A stretch of 64,000 bases of DNA, taken from NCBI RefSeq assembly GCF_026340975.1, contig NZ_JAPEOS010000002.1, forward strand, positions 762,501-826,500, written 5' to 3'. Shown piece by piece: positions 33,382 to 41,737 of this stretch. A program made the position numbers and the translations under genes. This DNA comes from Streptomyces sp. NBC_01214 (lineage in GTDB: Bacteria > Actinomycetota > Actinomycetes > Streptomycetales > Streptomycetaceae). Within the stretch, counting starts at the first letter, position 1; the number at the start of each line of letters is the position of its first letter. The notes below the pieces were generated by a model, which searched no databases, was not told the origin of the DNA, and saw only the letters and a program-made list of their open reading frames with translations.

Positions 33382-35286
33382 GTGCCCACGCGCCACGACA
33401 TCCGTAACGTCGCCATCGTCGCCCACGTCGACCATGGCAAGACGACCATCGTCGATGCCATGCTCAAGCAGGCCGGTGCCTTCGCCGCCCACCAGCACCT
33501 CGACGACCGCATGATGGACTCGAACGACCTGGAGCGTGAGAAGGGCATCACGATCCTCGCCAAGAACACGGCGGTGAAGTATCACCCCAAGGACGGCGGG
33601 GCCCCGATCACGATCAACATCATCGACACCCCCGGCCACGCCGACTTCGGTGGTGAGGTCGAGCGCGGTCTGTCGATGGTGGACGCCGTCGTCCTGCTGG
33701 TGGACGCCTCCGAGGGTCCGCTGCCCCAGACCCGCTTCGTCCTGCGCAAGGCCCTGCAGGCGAACATGCCGGTCATCCTCTGCATCAACAAGACGGACCG
33801 CCCGGACTCCCGGATCGACGAGGTCGTCAACGACACCTACGACCTGTTCCTGGACCTGGACGCCACCGAGGAGCAGATCGAGTTCCCGATCGTCTACGCC
33901 TGCGGCCGTGACGGCATCGCCTCGCTGACCAAGCCGGAGGACGGCACCGTCCCCGCGGACAGCGACAGCCTGGAGCCGTTCTTCTCCACCATCCTGGAGC
34001 ACGTCCCCGCCCCGGTGTACGACGACGAGGCCCCGCTGCAGGCCCACGTCACCAACCTGGACGCCGACAACTTCCTCGGCCGCATCGCGCTGCTCCGCGT
34101 CGAGCAGGGCGAGCTGCGCAAGGGTCAGACCGTCACCTGGATCAAGCGCGACGGCACCCAGTCGAACGTCCGCATCACCGAGCTGATGATGACCGAGGCG
34201 CTCACCCGCAAGCCGGCCGAGGTGGCGGGCCCGGGTGACATCTGCGCGGTCGCCGGTATCCCCGACATCATGATCGGTGAGACCCTGGCCGACCCGGAGA
34301 ACCCGATCGCGCTCCCGCTGATCTCGGTCGACGAGCCGGCGATCTCCATGACCATCGGTACGAACACCTCCCCGATGGTCGGCCGCGGCGGCAGCGGCAA
34401 GGGCGCGGACGCCAAGTCCGCGGTCAAGGACCGCAAGGTCACCGCGCGCCAGGTCAAGGACCGTCTGGACCGCGAGCTGATCGGTAACGTCTCGCTCCGC
34501 GTCCTCGACACCGAGCGCCCGGACGCCTGGGAGGTCCAGGGCCGCGGTGAGCTCGCGCTCGCCATCCTGGTCGAGCAGATGCGCCGCGAGGGCTTCGAGC
34601 TGACCATCGGCAAGCCGCAGGTCGTCACGCAGGAGATCGACGGCAAGGTGCACGAGCCGGTCGAGCGCATGACCGTCGACGTCCCCGAGGAGCACATGGG
34701 TGCGGTCACGCAGCTCATGGGCGTCCGCAAGGGCCGCATGGACAACATGTCGAACCACGGTTCCGGCTGGGTCCGCATGGAGTTCGTCGTCCCGTCGCGC
34801 GGTCTCATCGGTTTCCGTACGGAGTTCCTGACGAACACCCGCGGTACCGGTATCGCCCACTCGATCCACGAGGGCCACGAGCCGTGGTTCGGCCCGCTGG
34901 TGACCCGTAACAACGGCTCCCTGGTCGCCGACCGCGCCGGCTCCGTGACGCCGTTCGCGATGATCAACCTGCAGGAGCGCGGCGTCCTGTTCACCGAGCC
35001 CGGCACCGAGGTGTACGAGGGCATGATCGTCGGTGAGAACTCGCGCTCCGACGACATGGACGTGAACATCACCAAGGAGAAGAAGCTCACCAACATGCGT
35101 GCGGCTTCCGCGGACAACACCGAGAACGTGGTGCCGCCGCGCAAGCTCTCCCTGGAGCAGTCCCTGGAGTTCTGCCGCGACGACGAGTGCGTCGAGGTGA
35201 CCCCGGAGGCCGTCCGCATCCGCAAGGTCGTCCTGGACCAGAAGGACCGCTCGCGCACCGCGTCGCGCGCCAAGTCCGCCAAGTAG
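33382..35286 (+). CDS. typA: TypA/BipA ribosome-associated GTPase
   Basis: 634 residues from GTG 33382. GTPase motifs are G1 AHVDHGKTT near residues 14-22, G2 around EREKGITILAKN, G3 DTPGHADFGGEV, and G4 NKTDRPD. The later part carries the EF-G-like domains and the TypA signature region RGEGFELTIGKPQV; the C-terminal segment GSWVRMEF/GLIGFRTEFLT is typical. TypA binds the ribosome and aids 50S assembly or translation under stress. Length is normal for the family. It is probably monocistronic, with a very strong terminator at 35369-35411 before the oligopeptide importer. The start was chosen by the match to other TypA proteins (PTRHDIRNVAIVAHVDHGK). Confidence 0.97.
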   Translation: MPTRHDIRNVAIVAHVDHGKTTIVDAMLKQAGAFAAHQHLDDRMMDSNDLEREKGITILAKNTAVKYHPKDGGAPITINIIDTPGHADFGGEVERGLSMVDAVVLLVDASEGPLPQTRFVLRKALQANMPVILCINKTDRPDSRIDEVVNDTYDLFLDLDATEEQIEFPIVYACGRDGIASLTKPEDGTVPADSDSLEPFFSTILEHVPAPVYDDEAPLQAHVTNLDADNFLGRIALLRVEQGELRKGQTVTWIKRDGTQSNVRITELMMTEALTRKPAEVAGPGDICAVAGIPDIMIGETLADPENPIALPLISVDEPAISMTIGTNTSPMVGRGGSGKGADAKSAVKDRKVTARQVKDRLDRELIGNVSLRVLDTERPDAWEVQGRGELALAILVEQMRREGFELTIGKPQVVTQEIDGKVHEPVERMTVDVPEEHMGAVTQLMGVRKGRMDNMSNHGSGWVRMEFVVPSRGLIGFRTEFLTNTRGTGIAHSIHEGHEPWFGPLVTRNNGSLVADRAGSVTPFAMINLQERGVLFTEPGTEVYEGMIVGENSRSDDMDVNITKEKKLTNMRAASADNTENVVPPRKLSLEQSLEFCRDDECVEVTPEAVRIRKVVLDQKDRSRTASRAKSAK

Positions 35287-35368
35287 CAACAGCCGTACGG
35301 CCGTTCGCCCGCGTTTGCTCGGGCCGCGGCCACGACCGGCGTAGCCGGCCGTAGGGCCCTGGTCGTGC

Positions 35369-35411
35369 AACAGCCCCTCCCTTCACGGAGTCCGTGAAGG
35401 GAGGGGCTGTT
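35369..35411. terminator. Strong terminator after typA (21-bp perfect stem)
   Basis: Bases 35369-35389 pair perfectly with 35391-35411 around a single G, a 43-nt odd palindrome. The arms start AACAGCCCCTCCC and end GGGAGGGGCTGTT. CGCTTTTG follows the plus-strand arm. The symmetry would also stop transcription from the other strand. Confidence 0.9.
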
Positions 35412-35757
35412 CGCTTTTGTCAATCGGATTTTTGCGTTCAGGTGTCCGCATACCGACCGTGACACTCCGGAAGATGAGCTAACCGTCCGTTTCGCACGTG
35501 TCTGTCTCCTATCCGTTTGTCCGGATTTCGGGTTTCTGACGCGGATCGATGTTGTGAAAACGAGACCACTTAAGTGTGGTTTACGGCCTGACCGTCCCTG
35601 AGGATGGCTCCATTGAGCTCGGGTCAATGGGTCACGCGATGTGGGGATCGCGCCGACTCACGAGCACACTATGGGCACGGAAATGCTCGCCGTCAGGGGT
35701 GTCGGCGAGGTTTTTTTGCCCCTCAAGTCGATCAGTGGACTCATGAGGAGGAAACCC
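35412..35757 (+). promoter_or_regulatory. Leader of the first oligopeptide operon with hairpins
   Basis: This 346-bp leader lies between the typA terminator and the binding-protein start. It holds the dyad ATCCG-N6-CGGAT (35511-35526), the palindrome CACTTAAGTG (35567-35576) and a 6-bp stem hairpin CGCGAT/ATCGCG (35635-35652). A terminator-like hairpin at 35686-35717 (listed separately) comes 40 bp before the ATG. GAGGAGGA at 35745-35752 is a strong ribosome-binding site. The arrangement suggests control at the transcript level in addition to the promoter. No clear -35/-10 pair could be fixed. Confidence 0.55.
35686..35717 (+). terminator. Terminator-like hairpin in the leader (possible attenuator)
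   Basis: CTCGCCG (35686-35692) pairs with CGGCGAG (35703-35709) across a ten-base loop, then G and seven T residues (35711-35717). This is a textbook intrinsic terminator, unusual in Streptomyces for its T-run, and it lies upstream of the gene it precedes. Without read-through control it would cut expression of the whole operon. Confidence 0.65.
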
Positions 35758-37407
35758 ATGCGCGGTGCCAAGAGCGCCAAGTGGGTCGTGGGCGCGGTTG
35801 TCGTCGCCCTGGCCGCTACCGCCTGTGGCGGCGGTGACGGTGACAAGGACAAGGGCAGCGCCAACGGTGGCGTGTTCCGTCTCGGTAGCACCGAGCCGGA
35901 CACCATCGACCCGGGGCGTGCCCACGAGTCCACCGGCGTCCTGCTGGCCAACGCCCTGTTCACCGGCCTGTACGGCAACACGCCGGACGGCCTGGCCGAG
36001 CCCGCGCTCGCCGAGTCGGCGACGTCGGACGACAGCTGCACGTCCTGGACCTTCAAGATCAAGCCGGACACCAAGTTCTCCAACGGCGAGGCCGTCGACG
36101 CCGAGTCGTTCGCCCGTGGTTGGGCCCGTGCCGCGCACAAGGCCGCCGCGTCCGACGTGGCGTACCACTTCGCCGGCATCAAGGGTTACGCCGAGCTGCA
36201 GGACGGCTCCGCCAAGACCTTCTCCGGTGTCACCACCCCGGACCCGACCACCATCAAGGTGGACCTCTCCAAGGCGGACTGCGAGTTCGTCCTGAAGACG
36301 GCGCACAACGCCTACAGCCCGGTCCCGAAGGTCGCCAAGGTCGGCGAAGAGGACAAGGCGTTCGGCGAGGCCCCCATCGGCAACGGTCCGTTCAAGATGG
36401 ACGGCACGTGGGAGCACAACAAGGCGATCAACCTCGTCCGCAACGACACCTACGGGCTCGAGAAGGCGTCCCTGGGCAAGGTCCAGGTCACCCTCCTCAA
36501 CGACAAGACCGCGCACCAGCTCGAGTACGACGGCTTCCAGGCCGGCACCTTCGACTACGCGCACATCCCGGTGCCGATGCTCAAGACGGCCGAGGCGAAG
36601 TACAAGGCGCAGAACAAGTGGTTCGCCAAGGACACCAGCGGCATGAACTTCGTTCTGCCGATCGGTGACAACGGTCCGACGAACAACAAGGACGCCCGTC
36701 TGGCGATCTCCTACGCGATCGACCGTCAGGCCATCGTCAAGGGTGTCTACCAGGGCTTCCAGACCGCGTCGACCAGCATCGTGCCGCCGTCGTTCCCGAA
36801 GGCGTACCAGAAGGACCTGTGCACCTCCTGCATCAAGCAGGACGTCGCCAAGGCCAAGGAGCACGCCGAGAAGGGCGGCCTGAAGCCGGGTACCGAGATC
36901 AAGTTCAGCTTCAACACCGGTGCGGGCCACGAAGAGTGGGTCCAGGCCATCGCGAAGCAGCTCGAGGACGTTCTCGGCCTCAAGGTCAAGCTGGACGGCA
37001 AGGACTTCCCCGGCATGCTCAAGGAGCAGCAGAGCTCCGCGGGTTCGGGCCTCTACCGCTTCGCGTGGGGCGCCGACTACCCGACGCCGGAGAACTTCCT
37101 GTTCCCGCTGCTGCACTCGACCTCGATGTCCAAGGACGCCGAGGGCAACGTGACCGGTGACAACCGCGCCCGTTACAACAACCCCGAGTTCGACAAGCTG
37201 ATCGACACGGCCCGCGCCACCAAGGACGAGGCCGCGCGACTGGCGATGTACAAGCAGGCCGAGAAGATGGCCATGGAGGACATGGCCCTCATCCCGACCT
37301 TCAACCGTTCCCAGTTCCGCCTGATGGCGACCGACAAGTTCAACGGTCTGGACGACATCAACTTCAACGAGGACCCGATCCTCGAGAAGATCTCGCTCAA
37401 GAAGTAA
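35758..37407 (+). CDS. bldKB: Oligopeptide-binding lipoprotein, probable BldKB
   Basis: 549 residues from ATG 35758, eight bases or less after GAGGAGGA. The signal sequence ends in the lipobox LAATAC (Cys near 23). The rest is an SBP_bac_5 peptide-binding protein (RLGSTEPDTIDPGRAHESTG, later WEHNKAINLVRNDTYG). It captures oligopeptides outside the membrane for the downstream permeases. The position after typA and the five-gene set match the Streptomyces BldK locus, whose lipoprotein BldKB is required for aerial mycelium formation and confers sensitivity to the toxic tripeptide bialaphos. As I recall, in S. coelicolor a permease gene precedes the lipoprotein gene; here the lipoprotein comes first. 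The symbol rests on synteny. Confidence 0.88.
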   Translation: MRGAKSAKWVVGAVVVALAATACGGGDGDKDKGSANGGVFRLGSTEPDTIDPGRAHESTGVLLANALFTGLYGNTPDGLAEPALAESATSDDSCTSWTFKIKPDTKFSNGEAVDAESFARGWARAAHKAAASDVAYHFAGIKGYAELQDGSAKTFSGVTTPDPTTIKVDLSKADCEFVLKTAHNAYSPVPKVAKVGEEDKAFGEAPIGNGPFKMDGTWEHNKAINLVRNDTYGLEKASLGKVQVTLLNDKTAHQLEYDGFQAGTFDYAHIPVPMLKTAEAKYKAQNKWFAKDTSGMNFVLPIGDNGPTNNKDARLAISYAIDRQAIVKGVYQGFQTASTSIVPPSFPKAYQKDLCTSCIKQDVAKAKEHAEKGGLKPGTEIKFSFNTGAGHEEWVQAIAKQLEDVLGLKVKLDGKDFPGMLKEQQSSAGSGLYRFAWGADYPTPENFLFPLLHSTSMSKDAEGNVTGDNRARYNNPEFDKLIDTARATKDEAARLAMYKQAEKMAMEDMALIPTFNRSQFRLMATDKFNGLDDINFNEDPILEKISLKK

Positions 37408-37442
37408 TCGGTTCGGACGGTATATCCGTCAGGAGCGAACGT

Positions 37443-37475
37443 GCCGCGGCCCCCCGGTGACCGGTGGGCCGCGGC
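37443..37475 (+). other. mRNA hairpin between binding protein and permease
   Basis: GCCGCGGCCC (37443-37452) pairs perfectly with GGGCCGCGGC (37466-37475) around a 13-base loop. A smaller hairpin, GACGG-TATAT-CCGTC, lies at 37416-37430. Such structures after a binding-protein gene commonly protect its mRNA or cause partial termination, so the lipoprotein is made in excess over the permeases. The remaining 37476-37604 stretch has no gene. Confidence 0.65.
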
Positions 37476-37604
37476 CTCGCTCCGCAGGCCGTTCTTACTT
37501 CGGCACCCCTCACATCCGCGGGCAATCCCCGCAGGCCGAGAGCCGACCCGTTCCTTGGGTCGGAGGCCGCTGCTCCCAGAAGCGGCCAGGTAGAGAGGCA
37601 AAAC

Positions 37605-38531
37605 ATGGGAAGGTACGTCGCCCGTCGCCTCGGGCAGATGGTCATAGTCCTCATCGGCGCGACCATGGTTCTGTTCGCGTGTCTGTTCGTTCTCCCCGGT
37701 GATCCCGTGGGTTCGATCGCGGGCAGCGACAAGGCACGCGACCCTGCAGTGGTCGCGGAACTGAAGGCGCGTTACGGGCTCGACAAGTCGCTGCCCGAGC
37801 AGTACGTGAACTACGTCGCGAAGGTTGCCACCGGCGACCTCGGCGAGGACTTCGTGCAGCGCCGCGAGGTGTCCGAAATCCTCGGTCCCAAGCTGCAGAA
37901 CACCGCGAAGCTGGCCCTGCTGGCCATCGCTCTCGTCACGGTGTTCGGTATGGGCGTGGGCATCATCGCCGCCCTCTACAGATACAGCATCTTGGACATG
38001 GCCACGACATTCTTTACGACCATGGCCGTCGGCTTCCCGACCTTCGTGATCGGCATGCTCCTCACGAAGTACTTCGCGGTGGAACTCCAGTGGTTCCCGC
38101 AGCTGAGTGGCGACAAGGCCATCGGCATGGTCCTTCCCGCGATCACCCTGGCGATCACCGACATCGCCTTCGTCGCCCGCCTCACCCGCGGCACGATGCT
38201 CGAGGTGCTGCGCGCGGACTACGTGAAGACGGCCGTGGCCAAGGGACTTCCGCGCCGCCGTGTGCTGTTCAAGCACGTGCTCCGCAACTCGTCCATCCCC
38301 GTGGTCACCTACCTGGGCATCTCGTTCGGCGGACTCCTCGGTGGTGCGCTCATCACTGAGGCGATCTTCAACTGGGACGGTGTCGGTCTGGCACTGGTTC
38401 AGGCGATTCAGCAGCAGAACAACCCGATCGTGATCGGCGTCGTGACGTACAGCGTCGCCATCTTCGTCGTCCTCAGCCTCATCGTGGACCTGCTGTACGC
38501 GGCCCTCGACCCGCGTATCCGCCTCAGCTGA
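37605..38531 (+). CDS. bldKA: Oligopeptide ABC permease, OppB/DppB type (BldK)
   Basis: 308 residues from ATG 37605 with GAGAGG upstream; the frame extends upstream only over non-coding-looking sequence. It has six membrane spans in the DppB layout: first span VIVLIGATMVLFACLFVL, a large outer loop to about residue 95, then five spans. The EAA coupling loop is VKTAVAKGLPRRRVLFKH. It forms the transport pore with the next gene's product. The symbol assumes correspondence to the BldK permease pair and could be interchanged with that of the second permease. Confidence 0.85.
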   Translation: MGRYVARRLGQMVIVLIGATMVLFACLFVLPGDPVGSIAGSDKARDPAVVAELKARYGLDKSLPEQYVNYVAKVATGDLGEDFVQRREVSEILGPKLQNTAKLALLAIALVTVFGMGVGIIAALYRYSILDMATTFFTTMAVGFPTFVIGMLLTKYFAVELQWFPQLSGDKAIGMVLPAITLAITDIAFVARLTRGTMLEVLRADYVKTAVAKGLPRRRVLFKHVLRNSSIPVVTYLGISFGGLLGGALITEAIFNWDGVGLALVQAIQQQNNPIVIGVVTYSVAIFVVLSLIVDLLYAALDPRIRLS

Positions 38532-38554
38532 CCGCCCCCAAGGAGGATTTCCTC

Positions 38555-39478
38555 ATGTCTGAGCTCGCAACGAGCCCGGCGATCGGGGACGAGAACCCCG
38601 TGTCGTCCGTTTCGGCCACCGCCGAACCCGCACCCAAGCAACTGAGCCAGTGGGGCGAGATCCGTCACCGCTTCGTCCAGAACAAGCTGGCCGTCGTCGG
38701 TCTGGTGATCATCACCCTGCTCTTCCTGACGGCGGCGTTCGGCGAGATGTTCGCCCCGTTCGACCCCAGTGCGCAGGACCTGGAGAACACCCTCGCCTCG
38801 CCCAACGGCACGCACTGGATGGGTACCGACGCCCTGGGCCGCGACATGTTCTCGCGCCTCATAGCCGGTACCCGCGTCGCCATGTTCGTCGGCCTCGCCT
38901 CGATCTTCTTCGCGGTGCTGATCGGTGTCGCCCTCGGCGCCATCGCCGGTTACTTCGCCGGCTTCGCCGACACCCTGGTCATGCGCATCGCGGACGTCTT
39001 CCTCGCGTTCCCGCTGATGATCGGCGCGATCGTGATCATCCTGGTCACCGGCCGCGGTATCACCCCGGTGATCATCTCGCTGGCGATCTTCTCCTGGGCC
39101 ACCGTGTCCAGGCTCCTGCGCAGCTCGATCCTGTCGGTGCGCGAGATGGACTACGTCCACGCGGCCAAGGCGCTCGGCGCCAGCGGCTGGCGGATCGTCC
39201 GCACCCACATCCTGCCCAACTCGCTGACCGCCGTGCTGGTCTACGCGACGTTCAACGTGGGCACCACGATCGTCGGCGTTGCGGCGCTCTCCTTCCTCGG
39301 CGCCGGTGTCCCGGTCGACGTGCCGGAGTGGGGCAACATGCTGGCGGCCGGTCAGGCGTTCATCGGCGTCAGTGACTACCTCTGGGTGTTCCCCAGCCTG
39401 TTCGTCGTCGTCACCGTGCTCGGCTTCGCCTTCGTCGGCGACGGCCTGCGTGACGCACTCGACCCGAAGCTCCGGTAG
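38555..39478 (+). CDS. bldKC: Oligopeptide ABC permease, OppC/DppC type (BldK)
   Basis: 307 residues with a 45-residue polar N-terminal extension, then the DppC pattern: FVQNKLAVVGLVIITLLF as first span, the outer-loop segment HWMGTDALGRDMFSRLIAGT shared by all OppC proteins, and five further spans. The EAA loop is YVHAAKALGASGWRIVRTH. It pairs with the preceding permease. A good ribosome-binding site (AAGGAGG) stands ten bases before the ATG, and the gene lies 23 bp after its neighbour, so one transcript is likely. Confidence 0.9.
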   Translation: MSELATSPAIGDENPVSSVSATAEPAPKQLSQWGEIRHRFVQNKLAVVGLVIITLLFLTAAFGEMFAPFDPSAQDLENTLASPNGTHWMGTDALGRDMFSRLIAGTRVAMFVGLASIFFAVLIGVALGAIAGYFAGFADTLVMRIADVFLAFPLMIGAIVIILVTGRGITPVIISLAIFSWATVSRLLRSSILSVREMDYVHAAKALGASGWRIVRTHILPNSLTAVLVYATFNVGTTIVGVAALSFLGAGVPVDVPEWGNMLAAGQAFIGVSDYLWVFPSLFVVVTVLGFAFVGDGLRDALDPKLR

Positions 39479-39487
39479 GGCCGCTCG

Positions 39488-40579
39488 ATGCCCCGAGACA
39501 ACATCAGCAAGCAGGACGAAGGTGGCGGCGTGACCACGTCGGAGATTCTCAGCGTTGCGGAGACGGGCGGCGGATCCGCCGTGCCGCTGCTGGAGGTGGA
39601 CAACCTCCAGGTCGAGTTCAAGACCCGTGACGGGGTCGCCAAGGCCGTCAACGGCGTGAGCTACAGCGTGAGCGCCGGCGAGACCCTCGCCGTGCTCGGC
39701 GAGTCCGGCTCCGGCAAGTCCGTCACCGCACAGGCGATCATGGGCATTCTCGACAGCCCGCCCGGACGGATCGCCGGCGGCGAGGTGCGCTTCCACGGCA
39801 AGGACATCCTCAAGATGTCCGACGAGGAGCGCCGCAAGCTCCGCGGCAACAAGATGGCGATGATCTTCCAGGACGCGCTGTCCTCCCTGAACCCGGTCTA
39901 CTCGGTGGGCGACCAGCTCGGCGAGATGTTCCGGGTCCACCGCGGCATGTCCAAGAAGGACTCGAAGGTCAAGGCCATCGAGCTCATGGACCGCGTGAAG
40001 ATCCCCGCCGCCAAGGCGCGCGTGGGCGACTACCCGCACCAGTTCTCGGGCGGCATGCGCCAGCGCATCATGATCGCCATGGCGCTGGCCCTGGAGCCCG
40101 ACCTGATCATCGCCGACGAGCCGACCACGGCCCTCGACGTGACGGTCCAGGCACAGGTCATGGACCTGCTCGCGGAACTCCAGCGCGAAATGAACATGGG
40201 CCTGATCCTGATCACCCACGACCTCGGCGTCGTCGCCGACGTCGCGGACAAGATCGCGGTCATGTACGCGGGCCGGATCGTCGAGACCGCCCCGGTCCAC
40301 GAGATCTACAAGCGCCCGTCCCACCCGTACACCCGCGGCCTGCTGGACTCGATCCCGCGCCTGGACCAGAAGGGCCAGGAGCTCTACGCGATCAAGGGTC
40401 TGCCGCCCAACCTGCTCCGCATCCCGACGGGTTGCGCCTTCAGTCCCCGCTGCCCCAAGGCGCAGGACATCTGCCGCACCGAGATCCCGGTGCTGCACCC
40501 GGTCACCGAGCAGGACGGCACCGAACTGCCCGGCCGCGGCAGCGCGTGCCACTTCTGGAAGGACCAGATCCATGGCTGA
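39488..40579 (+). CDS. bldKD: Oligopeptide ABC ATPase, OppD/DppD type (BldK)
   Basis: 363 residues from ATG 39488; GTG 39530 is a possible later start. Walker A is GESGSGKS near residue 71, the ABC signature is FSGGMRQR near 186, Walker B is IIADEPTTALD near 208, and a C-terminal OppD domain carries the Cys cluster FSPRCPKAQDIC with another two Cys, which may bind an Fe-S cluster as in other OppD/DppD proteins. It powers uptake together with the next ATPase; the two genes overlap by eight bases. Confidence 0.92.
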   Translation: MPRDNISKQDEGGGVTTSEILSVAETGGGSAVPLLEVDNLQVEFKTRDGVAKAVNGVSYSVSAGETLAVLGESGSGKSVTAQAIMGILDSPPGRIAGGEVRFHGKDILKMSDEERRKLRGNKMAMIFQDALSSLNPVYSVGDQLGEMFRVHRGMSKKDSKVKAIELMDRVKIPAAKARVGDYPHQFSGGMRQRIMIAMALALEPDLIIADEPTTALDVTVQAQVMDLLAELQREMNMGLILITHDLGVVADVADKIAVMYAGRIVETAPVHEIYKRPSHPYTRGLLDSIPRLDQKGQELYAIKGLPPNLLRIPTGCAFSPRCPKAQDICRTEIPVLHPVTEQDGTELPGRGSACHFWKDQIHG

Positions 40580-41624
40580 GCTCACCAAGAACGCCACCGA
40601 GCGCGAGCCGATCCTCCAGGTCCGTAACCTGGTCAAGCACTTCCCGCTGACCCAGGGAATCCTGTTCAAGAAGCAGGTCGGCGCGGTCAAGGCGGTCGAC
40701 GGGGTCTCCTTCGACCTCTACCAGGGCGAGACCCTCGGCATCGTCGGCGAGTCCGGCTGTGGCAAGTCCACGGTCGCCAAGCTCCTGATGAACCTGGAGC
40801 GGGCGACCGCCGGCGAGGTCTTCTACAAGGGCCAGGACATCAGCAAGCTGTCCGGCCGGGCCCTGAAGGCCGTGCGCCGCAACATCCAGATGGTCTTCCA
40901 GGACCCGTACACGTCGCTGAACCCGCGCATGACGGTCGGCGACATCATCGGGGAGCCCTACGAGATCCACCCCGAGGTGGCTCCGAAGGGCGACCGGCGC
41001 CGCAAGGTCCAGGAGCTCCTGGACGTCGTGGGCCTGAACCCGGAGTACATCAACCGGTACCCGCACCAGTTCTCCGGCGGCCAGCGCCAGCGCATCGGCA
41101 TCGCCCGCGGCCTCGCCCTGCAGCCGGAGATCATCATCTGCGACGAGCCGGTCTCCGCGCTCGACGTGTCGGTGCAGGCCCAGGTCATCAACCTGATGGA
41201 GAAGCTGCAGGACGAGTTCAACCTCTCCTACCTCTTCATCGCGCACGACCTCTCGATCGTCCGGCACATCTCGGACCGCGTGGGCGTCATGTACCTGGGC
41301 AAGATGGCGGAGATCGGCTCCGACGCCGAGATCTACGAGCACCCGACCCACCCGTACACCCAGGCGCTGCTCTCCGCCGTCCCGGTCCCGGACCCGGACG
41401 CGCGCGAGGGCCGTGAGCGGATCATCCTCACCGGTGACGTCCCGTCCCCGGCCAACCCGCCGTCGGGCTGCCGCTTCCGCACCCGCTGCTGGAAGGCCCA
41501 GGACAAGTGCTCCACCGAGGAGCCGCTGCTGGCGATCCCGGAGCGCTTCAAGGGCGTGAACACCCTGGCCGCGCACGAGTCCGCGTGCCACTTCGCCGAG
41601 GAGAAGGCCATCCTGGCCGTCTGA
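40572..41624 (+). CDS. bldKE: Oligopeptide ABC ATPase, OppF/DppF type (BldK)
   Basis: 350 residues starting inside the previous gene. Walker A is GESGCGKST near residue 59, the signature is FSGGQRQR near 167 and Walker B is IICDEPVSALD near 190. The C-terminal Cys-containing OppF extension (RCWKAQDKC) is present. It ends the first operon; a strong terminator follows at 41642-41687. Bases 40860-40981 are identical over 122 bp to 47392-47513 in the second operon's equivalent gene, far more alike than the flanking parts, which suggests gene conversion. Confidence 0.92.
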   Translation: MAELTKNATEREPILQVRNLVKHFPLTQGILFKKQVGAVKAVDGVSFDLYQGETLGIVGESGCGKSTVAKLLMNLERATAGEVFYKGQDISKLSGRALKAVRRNIQMVFQDPYTSLNPRMTVGDIIGEPYEIHPEVAPKGDRRRKVQELLDVVGLNPEYINRYPHQFSGGQRQRIGIARGLALQPEIIICDEPVSALDVSVQAQVINLMEKLQDEFNLSYLFIAHDLSIVRHISDRVGVMYLGKMAEIGSDAEIYEHPTHPYTQALLSAVPVPDPDAREGRERIILTGDVPSPANPPSGCRFRTRCWKAQDKCSTEEPLLAIPERFKGVNTLAAHESACHFAEEKAILAV

Positions 41625-41641
41625 CCGACGCGTTGTCCGCG

Positions 41642-41687
41642 AACGGCTGGTCTCCGGTGCCCCACGGCGCCGGGGACCAGCCGTTTT
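41642..41687 (+). terminator. Terminator of the first oligopeptide operon
   Basis: AACGGCTGGTC (41642-41652) pairs with GACCAGCCGTT (41675-41685), and the inner GC-rich arm pairs further around CCAC. TTTT at 41684-41687 follows. It lies 18 bp after the last ATPase stop and marks the operon end. Confidence 0.88.
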
Positions 41688-41737
41688 CGTTGCCGGTCCG
41701 GGCGCTCGGGAATCCGGTTGCGCACCCGGGAGCCGGG

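Noticed and set aside
35412..35757. T-box or other known riboswitch in the importer leader
   Set aside because: No conserved T-box motif or other riboswitch core could be found; only hairpins are seen, so it is reported as a possible attenuator.
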